Source: Acanthornis magna | Lineage: Eukaryota; Chordata; Aves; Passeriformes; Acanthizidae | Reading direction: 5' to 3' | Assembly: GCA_036785705.1 (NCBI GenBank) | Contig: JAWUZG010000356.1 | Location: 248,001-312,000, forward strand | Length of the DNA: 64,000 nt | Part shown: piece after piece, positions 12,905-23,690 of the stretch | Position numbering within the stretch: position 1 is the first letter of the stretch | Layout: each line of letters starts with the position of its first letter | Program-made: the position numbers and the translations under genes | Notes under the pieces: generated by a model | Told to the model about the DNA's origin: nothing | Databases searched by the model: none | Seen by the model: only the letters and a program-made list of their open reading frames with translations

Positions 12905-13200
12905 GATCCACTTTCACACCTTCCGACTTGTCTTCCAGGCTTCCGAGGGAGGCCCGACCATGTCAGGGTGGGTGTGTGAAGGGTGAAAGTGAAGCAGGGA
13001 TGTCGAGAAGGCTTTCCAGGCGTTCCTGCCAGCCCCTTTCTCTGCCCGCTGTCCCTGTGCTCGGTGTCGCTCCCGCGCTGCATTCTCCCTCCTGTCCAGT
13101 GGATGGCAATGATGTCCCGGTTTTGCTCAAAGGGAGCCGGTGCCCCATCCACGATGGGTGTGCCATGTTCCCGAGGACTGCATCCCAATTATTCCCATGA
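12905..13200. promoter_or_regulatory. small CpG-rich patch
   Basis: I count 14 CpG dinucleotides between about 12924 and 13177, in a stretch much richer in GC than its surroundings. Most neighbouring kilobases carry very few CpG. Several frames are open here at once on both strands (118, 97, 96 and 80 codons). GC-rich DNA does this because it has few stop codons, so this is not evidence of coding. It could be a small unmethylated island, an orphan promoter or enhancer, or an unrecognised GC-rich retroelement relic. No TATA box or known promoter element can be pointed to. Confidence 0.35.
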
Positions 13201-13205
13201 TTCAT

Positions 13206-13270
13206 TTTTACTACTACTACTTCTCTTTTTTTTTTCTTATACTTTTTTTCTTCCCCCCCCCCTTTCCTTT
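13206..13270 (+). repeat. polypyrimidine tract with C10 run
   Basis: ACT triplets are followed by long T runs and ten C (13253-13262), then T-rich sequence. This is simple, homopyrimidine-like DNA directly after the CpG-rich patch. Mirror-type pyrimidine tracts can form triplex DNA, but nothing here shows use. Confidence 0.75.
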
Positions 13271-13434
13271 TAAAATTATTTTCTCCCCATTCCCTGTAAG
13301 CTAACTGTGCTGTTGTGATGGTCTGTGGTGCCGACTCAGGATATTTTGGCTTAGATTTAGTTAAGCACTTGCACAGATGTCACTGATTCTGTGTGATCGT
13401 AGACCTCTTACGAAATGCCATGATAAAGGAGGAC

Positions 13435-13485
13435 AGGCTTCATGATTAAATGGCCCCTTCCAGACCTTAAATATTATGAATCTCA
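13435..13485 (+). mobile_element. probable decayed CR1 3' tail
   Basis: The stretch TGGCCCCTTCCAGACCTTAA followed by ATTATGAATCT resembles the CR1 end (GGTCCCTTCCAACC, then ATTCTATGATTCT) with several changes. The match is short, so the call is weak. Confidence 0.4.
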
Positions 13486-13898
13486 CTTCTGCGGTACAGT
13501 GGAAAGACGGTTAGGACTTCCTACACTACGAAGGAAGAAAGGGAGGTGAAATTTTTAACTGAAACTTCCAAATATATTTCTCCTACTTCCACAACCTCAG
13601 GGTCAACTGCTCTAGGTAACAGGAACTTTAATTACTTTCAGTAACTTGCCAGGGACAAACACTATTTATGTGCCATATCTACTACCATCATGATACCATA
13701 AACATGCTGCTGTTGGGAATGGTTTCTACTGCCTAGTTTCTATGTAAATATCCAAAAATGCGTGCATTTTGGAGATGCTGGGGTTTTCTAGATACCACTT
13801 AATTATATGAAAACTGAACTAGACTACATTTGGTAAGAATTGGCTATAAACCAAAGGGTCTATTCTTTAGACAGACTAATCAGTAAAAAAATCCACGA

Positions 13899-13960
13899 TA
13901 AAATAATAATAATAATAACAACAATAATAACAAATCATAATAAATATAATAAATAAATAG
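13899..13960 (+). repeat. (AAT)n/(AAC)n microsatellite
   Basis: Imperfect ATA/AAT triplets, interrupted by ACAACA and CAAATC, run for about 60 bp. The interruptions suggest an old, stabilised microsatellite. Confidence 0.85.
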
Positions 13961-15005
13961 TTAGCATTGAATAGAGTGAGGGCAATTTTTGAAGAGGAAA
14001 GCATTGCTCCTTCACATTCTTGTCCATCTGTTTTTTTAGGCTTTTCTATACATTCAATCAGCATAATGCCTAAGTGAGTAATGTAATAAGAAAGCAGTAT
14101 TAGAGATTTGCTGGATTCTGGTATGTGATTTAACGGCTATGTGCTTATCCTTTGAAAGATATTTATGAAGACAATGTATGTATGCACTGCTGCACTGAGA
14201 AGTGTTTTTTAGTCCATTGACTGTTAGGATATTTTTCAAAGCTGTTGACTTTTTTTGTAATGTAACTCTTTTAAAGCTACTCTGAAAGGAGGTCCAGTCA
14301 CCACTAATTCCTGTGTAAATGAAGCATAATCACTCAGAGAAGAGACCCTTTATTTAGTGAGTTTAAAGCTCATTATACAATTTTGTAGGGGGAAAATTAC
14401 CCTGCCTGTAAATTAACTGCATTTCCTAATGAAATAACTTGTCAATTTTTTCAGCCTCCTTTGATAGGAATAAGAATTACAGTGGCATTGGAAAGTAAAA
14501 TCATGCTGTTCTTACTGGCAGTTTTTTCCAGTTGTAGAAGAAATTATAACTGTGAACACATTTTGATTCAGATTAATCTCAACAAGTAACATGGTCATGG
14601 TGTTTTGTCATGGTGTTTTTTCATCTCTTTCCCACCTCCTTTATTAGAGCCTAAAGCCAGCTCCATCAGCCTTACTCCTGGTATATGATGACACAAATTC
14701 TCTAGAGGCATGTGGCTTTCTCAAGCAATAAAGCATCATTATGCTCCTCATTTCTGAGGATGCACTATTTCACCTGTGAGTTGTGTTTCAAGGGACAAAC
14801 TAGCAGAACTCATCAGGTTAATTTTCCCAAAAAACAAGGCTTTCATCCTCCCATTAGGCTTGCAAAGGCAAGCCTATTTACCATAGGTGTCTGTGCTTCT
14901 CTAGTTCTATCCTGACACTTGTAGATGGCAGCAAATAGATGGCATTTTAAGTGCTTTGGCTGCAGCTACTGCAACAGGAGTGCTAAAAGACAAAATAATT
15001 GTTCT

Positions 15006-15120
15006 TGACGTGGCTGTCCTCTTCCGAGCAGCAGCAGCCTCGGTGCACATTAACAAGCCAAGCCGGTGCCTGTGGCTCTGCAGTGCGTGCACGGCCGTCT
15101 GCTGAGGCAGGTGTCGTGAC
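15006..15120. promoter_or_regulatory. short CpG-containing patch
   Basis: About seven CpG lie in 115 bp (for example in GACGTGG, TTCCGAGC, CCTCGG, GCCGGTG, GTGCGTGCACGGCCGTC). The surrounding DNA has almost none. A short CAG-repeat piece, GAGCAGCAGCAGCC, lies inside. Function is unknown. It may be a conserved regulatory piece or the relic of a GC-rich insertion. Confidence 0.25.
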
Positions 15121-16830
15121 TCCACTTCAGCAGCTAAAAGCAGAGATATATGGAGCTGCTGTAATGTTGGAAATAATTTTAAGAATTCCTGGAATAATTG
15201 CTTTTTCCTGAAATTGGTTATGTTTTATTATATAGATATTAATTGTATGTACTTATAGGGAATGGTTGGTTTTCTTTCATTTGGGAAAGGTATAAATTTA
15301 GGGGCATATGGATTAGTATCCTCAGAGTTTCTTTTTTCCTGCTTTGGCCAATTTTCAGCTGCATAAAATAAAGGTTTAAGATTAGTTTGGCTTTGAAAAA
15401 TAACATTCAGACCAACCATAAAGAAGTATTCAGAAAGGTCATCTCAGTGTGTGGGTGCTTTCTTCATTTCTTCACACAATAACTCTGTTCTACAATAACA
15501 GCAAGCAGCAAGTTCTTTGCAGTAGTTTTCAGTATATTAAAATAAGTGAAAGATTAAATGGGGGTTTGTTACATTTGATCAATGTGAAACTTCATATCAG
15601 CATGAACAATATTCCTTCAGCAGTTAGGGCCTGGTATTGAAATTCTGCTGGACAGTGGTTTTGGGTCAGGCTACTGAAGAAAGTCAATGGTTTCAGAGTT
15701 GCTTGTGGTCCAGCACGGAAGAGCAAAGCTGTTTCTCAGATCCTGGTTCCTCTGATTTCTGTGTAGATTCCTCTTTAACACATAGGGCTGTCCGTACTTG
15801 TCAAACAGGTCAGCATGGTGAAAAAACATATTTCTATTTTGCATGGAATCAGAATGTAGCTTCCTGAAGTTAGTGTAAAAAAGTCTGAATTGTCAATAGT
15901 TTCGGGTTTGCACACCACCACTGATTTTCAGTGCTCAACAGGAGGTGCTCATCACTTCTTCAAGGTGATGTGTCTCTGCTTAGCATCTTCAGCACCTGAA
16001 GACAGACCCCTGAGAGAGTCACAATACTAAAATCCATTCTCTTTGGAAATGTGAAAACAAAATAGTGTGAATTTCCTATAGCAGACATTTCTGTGAAAAA
16101 AATTTTTTTTCTGATGAAATTAAAGTTTTTTGTTTGATTTCATCCTTGATGTATTTTATATTTTTAAATTGAAAAGAGAAATAAGATTGGTTATTGCACA
16201 GAACCAATAGCTAGCATAAACAAAGCTATTGGATGAAGGAAATGAAAAATAAGCAAGTTGGAGGTGAAAAGTGCATTACTCCATTGCTACTCTGATAATT
16301 AGAGAGAAAAAATTAACAGTTGCCATAAAGTGCTTTAAACATGAGAGTTTCTTATTAGGTTCTTCAAGAATGTAATTAATTACTTGCAGCCACATATGTT
16401 CTTTGTGTCATGGTGTGGAGTACCAGCACTTCATTAAAACCCAGTTCAATAATAACAGGTCACTCGAGATGTCATTTGCTCTGGAGAAGGTTGGGAAACC
16501 GAATGCCTGCTGCTTCATCCCTCTTGTGCTGTGCCAGCACACTGAGTTGAGTAGGAGGAGAGGGCAAGCTGAGCATACCAGGGTCGCGTTCCAGAAAGCC
16601 CCTTGGTCTGGGTGACAGTGCTCATGGGAGACCTGGGAGCAGAGGGATGGCAGAGGGCTGGTAAACACATAGCAGGGCAGCCAGCACAGAGTTCTGATAA
16701 AGACACTGCGAGTCACAGTCAAATTCCTACCGAAAGGAAGTCCCATGGTTATGAAGAAATAATTAATAATAATATAAAATAAATGCAAGTGCTATATTGT
16801 CCTAGTGACAGAGGTTTTGGACTTTAACAA

Positions 16831-16844
16831 TTTTTTTTTTTTTT
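16831..16844 (+). repeat. poly(T) tract, 14 nt
   Basis: Fourteen consecutive T. No target-site duplication or SINE/LINE body is evident beside it. Confidence 0.85.
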
Positions 16845-18210
16845 AGCAACAAGTCGTGGGTTAAATACTCACAGCTCCTGTGCCGCCCTAGTGCCTTAGC
16901 TAGTTTGCACTGACAGTGAAGTTAAGAGAAGGATGGGTGGACATGTTGTTGGAGACCCTCTGCATGTCACTTTTATTAATCTCTTAAGGAATGAGATACC
17001 AGAGGGCCAGATTTTGTCTGGTACAATTCATGTTACTTTTGAGGGATGGGCTGAAATGTGTGCAAGGGTAAGAAGGTGCCCTTGGTGCCCAGCGGGATTT
17101 GGGAATTGAGAAACATTTTGGTAACACCAGTTCTCTGGAGGCGCAGGTATCACCGCTGGTATCCTGAGAGAGTCCTGACAGATTGTTGGGAGCCACTTCA
17201 TCATTCCATCGTCACAGGGTGTAGGGTGCTCTCTCATGGAGTATGAAGCAAACAGAAAACATTTCCCATGCAGCTTGAAGGCCTGTCCTGCACCACCTTC
17301 CACTTGTGACCTTCCTTTTGAAATACATTTTACTGGCATTACAAGAAAACACATTAGGCTCCTGGAATTGTGCTTAGAGTAAATGAAGAGCAACATATGT
17401 TGTGCAATTGCACCCTATTGTTTTATATTATACTTTGAGAAGAATTTTTGCAATTAGATTGTTGTTGAAGTCAACAAAGTACAAACATAGGGAGCAGAGT
17501 GTTTTTGATAGGGAGGGACCCTGTCAGTAGCTGATTGAGGATTCCTTTTATCTTAAATATGATTTAATGCTCTGTGGAAAGAATTAAGAATCCCATTTTA
17601 CACTGAAGCATGCTGTTAATGTGCATATAAAAACCTCAGCAATTTTATTGACAGTTATGAATTTACAGCTGCTGGTGGTGAATTTTTTTGAAAGACTGCT
17701 TCCTTTTCCCCAATTCTTTGCAGACCATTGTCATAGTTTGCTATTAGCTAAGGCAGAACCTCATTTAACAGAAATGCATAGGTCTTCAATTTCACTGTAT
17801 ACATGAGGAAAAAAGAAAATCAATGTGAAGCCTGGACTCAGTCTGCTGATGCCAGAGATGACTATCTGTAGCATACAGAAAGAAACCCTGGCTCAGATTA
17901 GTTTTTCTTTACCCTTTGGATGTTAAAAATGACAGAAAGAGGCTACTGCTGGTGAGAGTTGTTATGACTATTATCCTCTGGTCAAATTTGGTGTTAATCC
18001 TAGAGACTGTTAGTGCGTGTAGAAATATTTCAAGTACTCAGTATTAATTTAGTATTAATTTATATTTATTATTATCATTTATATTATATTCATTGATGGG
18101 AAGATGAGTATTAAGAAACAATTTGTGCATTTGCAGTTTCACATTTGCATTGAATATCCATTGTTTGTGTGTGCGAATGATTGCCATGCACCCAGGACTA
18201 TATGTGTATG

Positions 18211-18244
18211 TAAATATATATATATAAATATATATACACACAGA
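18211..18244 (+). repeat. (TA)n microsatellite
   Basis: TATATATATATAAATATATA-type sequence grades into CACACA. It is interrupted and short, a typical decayed dinucleotide repeat. Confidence 0.85.
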
Positions 18245-19318
18245 GTATCTAATCATCAAGAATATCAAGGGTGAATATCATTTTAATTTTCAAACAAGAA
18301 TTTGGAAAAAACCCAGCCAATGCCCAGCTTGCAGAGTTCAGGCTTCACAGGAGGGGTCCCTGTGTGGCTCATTGCAAACACAACTATACCTAGAAGTGAC
18401 CTGAAGCTGGTTAAGGGTCCTGTCTGGCCAAGGAAACCCAGTGAAAGAAATGGAGATAAAAATGGAAGGTTTGTGTGATGCTATTAATTTTTGGTCTAGG
18501 TGGAGCTTCTGTTAAATTGACTGTCACTGTGAAGATTCCTTATAAATTATGTTCTTTAGACTTGCTAAAAACCTTCCAAAGAATAGATTTTCATGATTTT
18601 TTTAAAATTTGAAAGTTGTTGTTCCATTGGATTTATAACAGACGTGCTTTCCTCTTTTTTATTACACTTCTCATGATTTCTTTTACAGAAATGTCTTTAA
18701 AATAATGTCTGAGATGTGCACGTTGGCCAAAATTGTATTTCTTAGTAAGAAATCAATGAGAATTTTTAATAAAACATTAAGAAAAAATATAAAACTTTTG
18801 AGAAAATGAGAAGGTATGGTTGTAGCAATTCTGCTTTGGGAAATGGAAAGGCTTCTTTAACTAATTTTTTTCTAGCCCTACTGAAGCTGCTATTTTGGCC
18901 TGTGGAAAATGACATTGACTGGTCTTGACATGATGGAGATATTCTTTATGACTCTAAACCAAGAAGAAGCTGGAGCTTCCCAATTATTTCTATCAACTTT
19001 TAGATTCTTAATTTTATTTCCTATTTTATTTCCTTATTTATTTCTTAATATTATTTCCAGCAGTTCTATTTGATGGTGCATTTGTGGGATCAATGTCTGC
19101 AAATCTCATCTACTATTTTCCCTGAATTATTTTATTTATAATTGTTACTTTTTAATTCTGAAACATTACCAACATCTGCCAGCAGACTCTGCAAAGCAAT
19201 TGAATTCAGTAATTAATTTCAAGGGAATGCTGAGCTATTCCTGGCCCAAACTCATTCTGTGGTTCTGGGTTTCCAGAGACATGGATTCAACATACCTGAG
19301 CAGTAAATTTGCCTTAAT

Positions 19319-19382
19319 TTCCAGATATGCATAAACAGATATGCATATGCATATGCAGATATGCATTCCAGATATGCATAAC
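19319..19382. repeat. cluster of AGATATGCAT repeats
   Basis: Five overlapping or adjacent copies of ATATGCAT lie in 64 bp. The outer two share an identical 16-mer (TTCCAGATATGCATAA and TTCCAGATATGCATAA/C) offset by 47 bp, and between them lies CAGATATGCATATGCATATG. ATGCAT is palindromic, and ATGCATAT resembles the binding sites of POU-type factors. This is seen in the sequence; any binding is inference. Confidence 0.75.
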
Positions 19383-22300
19383 TCAGCTTGGGAACCCAGC
19401 TCTGACTTGGAACTTGGGAGATGCTATTTCTGGACTCTGTCCTGACAGCTGATCCTGATTTGTTCATCTGATCTCTTTGACACACCTTGGGATGCCTGGA
19501 AAATATGAGTATATTGTTATTCCCATGTAAAATTATCGCCTCAAGATGCTGTAGTTTGACATAGTGCATTAGATTTTAACATTTGAGATGCATTCTCCAC
19601 TTTAACTTACTCCATTGCTCATGTTTCTTTTGGAAAAGGAAAGATTTGATTTCTGAAGGCAATCAATTTTAAAACTTCTTTTTGAAAGGCTATTTTCTCT
19701 TTTTTTAAATTATTTTTTCTTAAAGGTCATTTTTCTAAGGACTAGCTTAGAGGTGCTAAGACATTTCCTCATTCTTTCAAAAGTATAGGATCTGTATGAA
19801 ATGAACTCCATGATTAGCCAGAGCATTACTTCGCATAAAGTATACAGGATACGTATGATGGAGAAAAGTAACGGAAAGACTTGTGGTATATACTGTGTCA
19901 GGTATTTTTCTGTACTTAGTAATCTATGGTCCTTTCTCAAAGATGACTATTGAAGTCTGCTTTATATGGGTGAGCTAGTTCTCCATTCTAAATTTAATCT
20001 ACTTCTAATTCTAAAATTCATTCTAAAGATGAGCTACCATTACATTAAATATTGTGGTTTCCATTTCAGTAGCAAATATTTTTCTAATTTTAATTAATTA
20101 ATCAGCCTTAGAATTGGAGGAGTTGTTTTTTCTTTTTTTTTTTTGTGAACTAATTAGATGTAATCTCACTTTCTTGATCTCCATTGCCTTTAATCAGCTT
20201 TCTCTGGCCAGATAGCACTCTTAATTCAGTTCTTTAACTTCCAAACTGTAATTGTGTTTATATATTGTAGGCATTTATAGTAATGCTTGCTCTTCCTTGT
20301 TTGCACGAGCCTCAGCATTTCCCCATAACCCCTCAAATGGATTTTGATTCCCACGGCAATCATAAGCTAATGGAGGAAACCACTGCAGTAATGTGAACAG
20401 CAGTTTTATGGTACTGTACATGAGAACAAAATGTATCGTGGAATAGGCTGCTGCTGTTGGGGACTTGATCTGTTGATCTGTTGGAAAGACTTGTTTCATG
20501 CATGTGTTTTTATTCTCTATTTCTGAGCTGACAATTTGGGGTGACGTTTATGGGATTTCTGTCTCACTTCTCTACCTGTTTGATAGAAGGAACTCCATAC
20601 CTGCAGGATGAGTTATACCTGCATCAGCTAGGAAATTATTCAAGCCTTGGTCTAACCTGCTCCCGCTGTACTCCTAACAAATTTTCCATATCAGCTTTAA
20701 TGAACAAAAAAAAGTATGTTTTGGGAAACTAATGCCTGAATGTGTTTCTGTCCCCTGCCCAAGCCACAGGGACTCTCTGGGGTGCTGTGGAGATAAACTT
20801 CTCCGTTTTCCTCTGTTCTGCACTGACGACGTTTTGCCCCAGAATATTTAAGTTTCTCTTCCTCAAGGGTCTCCATTGGCACAAGCACTGAGGAGCCAGC
20901 ACTTGCATCTGAACACAAGTGTTGGGGGCCTAGAAAGTAGTGAGTGCTGTTCCGGGTATTTAAAGTGGTGTCAATCATGCTAACCCTCAGTAATATTTCA
21001 AGTATTTAGATAGACAAATGTTAAACAATTTTTGAATATTTTCCATTAATAATTTTAGATAGGCACTAGCAGTTTATTTTAAATTAACCTTTATGCTTAT
21101 AGTATATAAAAATAATTATAGTATGTGTTGCATGTGAAATCAGATGGTTATTCTGATCTCAATTTATTTGGATTACATTGTGCTAGAAGTTCAAATTGGC
21201 AAAGAAGTACTGAAAGTGGTTAAAGGGCATGTATTTGTATATGATGTACTTGTGATCTGCTGCAGAGAGATTCTCTTTGCTGCTGTAAGACACTTTTTCC
21301 TTTCACTAACTAAAGATCAGAGCAAACTATTTGCATCAAAGCTTCTTATTTAAAACAGTTTATTGATGGCAACACACTTGCTGAATTCGCAAGCAAGCAC
21401 ATTTATGTAGCTGCAGCAGCATGAAGTGTGCCTGCCTGTTATTGGAAAGCATCCAAGGACATCCTCAGCCTTCCAGCTTTCCTCTGTGTGGGGGGAGGGT
21501 TGCTGCTGTTGCTGCTTTTCTTCATTTTCCGTACTGCAGCGATTTCTAAATAAGTGCTGGTTGATTTCTCCATTTGTTATTTTTCATTTTGAAGTTAGGA
21601 TGCTTAGTGACCCACTGAAGAGATACAGACTTTCTTTCCGGGACAACTTAACATAGGATCTCTTCCCTTTCCCTGGTGGTACTGGACTTGGGTGGCTCTC
21701 TGGAAGAACCCTGATAGCCCACGGGGTATGTGATGGCCAAGGCAGCAAAAGGTAGCAAAGGCTGCATCTTCAAACAATACCTTGCACTTATTTGCAAACA
21801 AAACCAGGTTGTTAATGAGAAACAGGCTGCCAAGGCAGCAGTGATTCCTGCCTCCAGAGAAGTGTATGAGGAGGATGCAGCCCCCCAAATGTGTGGGGAG
21901 GAAAGGGCAAGGCTGGGCCCCACTGGGGCTGGGGAGTGGCACCCTTGGGGCAGAGCTAGTGGCCAGCGGCTCAGCAGTGTGGGGTGAGCGCCCATTCCCC
22001 AGCCTCCTCCCAGCTCCGAGTCCTTGAGGATCTCAGGGAGTCATTATGCCTTGAGGTTACTGTGATGGGCTTTCTGCTGCTTTTCCCCAAGCATCTGCCT
22101 TTCATCTTTACAAGGCCATACAAAAATTGCCTGTAACTGCCACATATGCTCTCTTTTGGAGATGAAGGCTGCCATTTGTGTCTAGTTTGAATACTGACAC
22201 ATCATTACCTGGTTAGAGTTTTAAGGAACTCCCTTTTAAGAAAGAAACTTTGTCACTGATTGAAACTTTTGAATTTCATTGAACAAAGTGGTTTTTAGTG

Positions 22301-22839
22301 ACCTCTATTTCCTGAATGTTATGCCCCCTTTTTGTATGCAGCACTTTGGTGCAAATTCATCAGTTCATTCTAAGCAAGTACAGAGGTTATAATGAGAATG
22401 ATGACATTATTTTTGGAGGTGATGCTACCTGGCTGATGCATTTTCAGCACTCTTTTCAATCTCCCTCAGCTGTGCTTAATGTCCAGTTTGTGATGCCAGT
22501 GAACGTATAACAATGTAGCTCTCTTATAAAATCCAAATATTGTACAGGGATAGAAACAGTACTTAATTAAGCAAGAAATAAAAGAATTAACATTGTGATA
22601 TAGGTCTTGTAAATGATCTTCAGATTAGGCAGATGCACATTTGGTCATGTTTAAGAACAGCTTTTTGTAATAGTGTAAAGAAGCCCTGAGATATTGGGTT
22701 CTGTGAATACATGTATTGCATTGAAAAAATCTAGTAGAAATAAAGGAAAAAAAATCAACATTTACAGTACCTGATCAGTAAAATAGTAGATTGTGAATGG
22801 AAGGATAGTTTGTAACTTTACTATTTTTGGGGAATGATA

Positions 22840-23690
22840 AAAATGCCATCTTGAAGGCCCTTCAAGGGCTGATTGGTTCTAGTCCTCCAATACTCCAAGG
22901 TTCTACCACTTGGAAGAGGGCTATTGAAACCAAGGACTGGATCAGCCATTGCTTTGTCTGGATGAACCTTCTAAGGACAGAATCTCTCAGCCTGTTTGAT
23001 GACCTATTCCAGTGCTGCTAGGGAAATTTTTTTCCAGCTGTCCAACTTCAATCTCTAAAACAGCTTTGTGTGGTTGTTTTCCTTTTTATGCTGTCTGACA
23101 CTACCAAGAGGAGTTTGCCAGTGGTGTCCAAAGAACTGCCCTTCCAATAGTTGTAAGCAGATATTAAACACCTCTGTGGTTTCTTCTTTACCAAACTTAC
23201 CAGGCCCAGCTCCTTCAGCATCTCTACGCAGGATATGGACCTTTGTCGAACCTTTTCTATTTTCTCTGCATCCCTCTTGAACTGAAGGTCTCCCCAGGCT
23301 GTCTGAGCACCAGCCTCCCCTATTCTGCTGCCACACTCCTCCAGATGCAGTTCAGCGTGCAATTTATTTTGCTCACAGTGAGGGCTCACTTCTGCAGTGT
23401 GGTGTCCACTGAAACATCACAGGCATGTTCTTAGGGCTGCTGCTTGGTAAGGTTTCAGTCAATGCATGCGGTTATTCCGCTCTCGTTGCAGAATTCTGTG
23501 GTTTTCCCTGTTGAAGGTTGTGACATGTCTGTTGGTTAGCTCCCAAATTTACTGAAGTCTTTTGGACAGGCTCTGGCCCTTATCCTGTCAGCAACTCTGC
23601 CTAGCTCAGAGCTGCCTGAAAGTTTGCTGAGTGTGTTAACTTCCTATTTGAGTGGAGCTTAGCCTATAAAAGCCTACTGATAAAGTCCAT
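22840..23690 (-). mobile_element. old CR1 LINE fragment
   Basis: The + strand carries, in order, the reverse complements of landmarks of the CR1 3' region: CCTGTTTGATGACCTATTCC at about 22990, AAATTTTTTTCCAGCTGTCC, then GCCCAGCTCCTTCAGCATCT near 23205, the CTCCAGATGCAGTTC block at about 23338, and a piece like GAAAGTTTGCTGAGTGTG at about 23618. The order and spacing fit one minus-strand copy covering the 3' part of the second open reading frame and the 3' untranslated region. It is heavily substituted, and no reverse-transcriptase frame survives. The frames called on either strand here (113 and 93 codons, minus) are remnants or chance. Borders are approximate, the left one (true 3' end) more so because the terminal repeat is not visible. 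Confidence 0.7.

Larger units (their letters stand above)
13490..16830. other. unique non-coding DNA, no gene seen
   Basis: Apart from the AAT microsatellite and the small CpG patch listed separately, I see no gene or transposon. A frame of 126 codons lies on the minus strand at 16408-16788. It begins with a hydrophobic stretch and overlaps a 70-codon + frame and another minus frame. It has no splice or promoter support and no recognised family. Confidence 0.55.
16850..22839. other. unique non-coding DNA, no gene seen
   Basis: Contains the TA-rich microsatellite and the ATATGCAT cluster listed separately, an 11-bp direct duplication (AGTATTAATTT) at 18040-18061, TTATTTCC-like repeats at about 19008-19060 and a T-rich run at 20125-20144. 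A 122-codon minus frame at 17028-17396 and overlapping frames of 112 and 115 codons on the minus strand at 21604-21995 lie in GC-richer pieces. Two frames open together at the latter argue for base composition rather than coding. No RNA or transposon is recognised. Confidence 0.55.

Noticed and set aside
16408..16788. 126-codon minus frame starting with a hydrophobic segment
   Set aside because: Other frames are open over the same bases on both strands, and there is no homology or splice support.
21604..21995. Overlapping 112- and 115-codon minus frames as a gene
   Set aside because: Two minus frames and one + frame are open at once in a GC-rich piece, as expected from few stop codons rather than selection.
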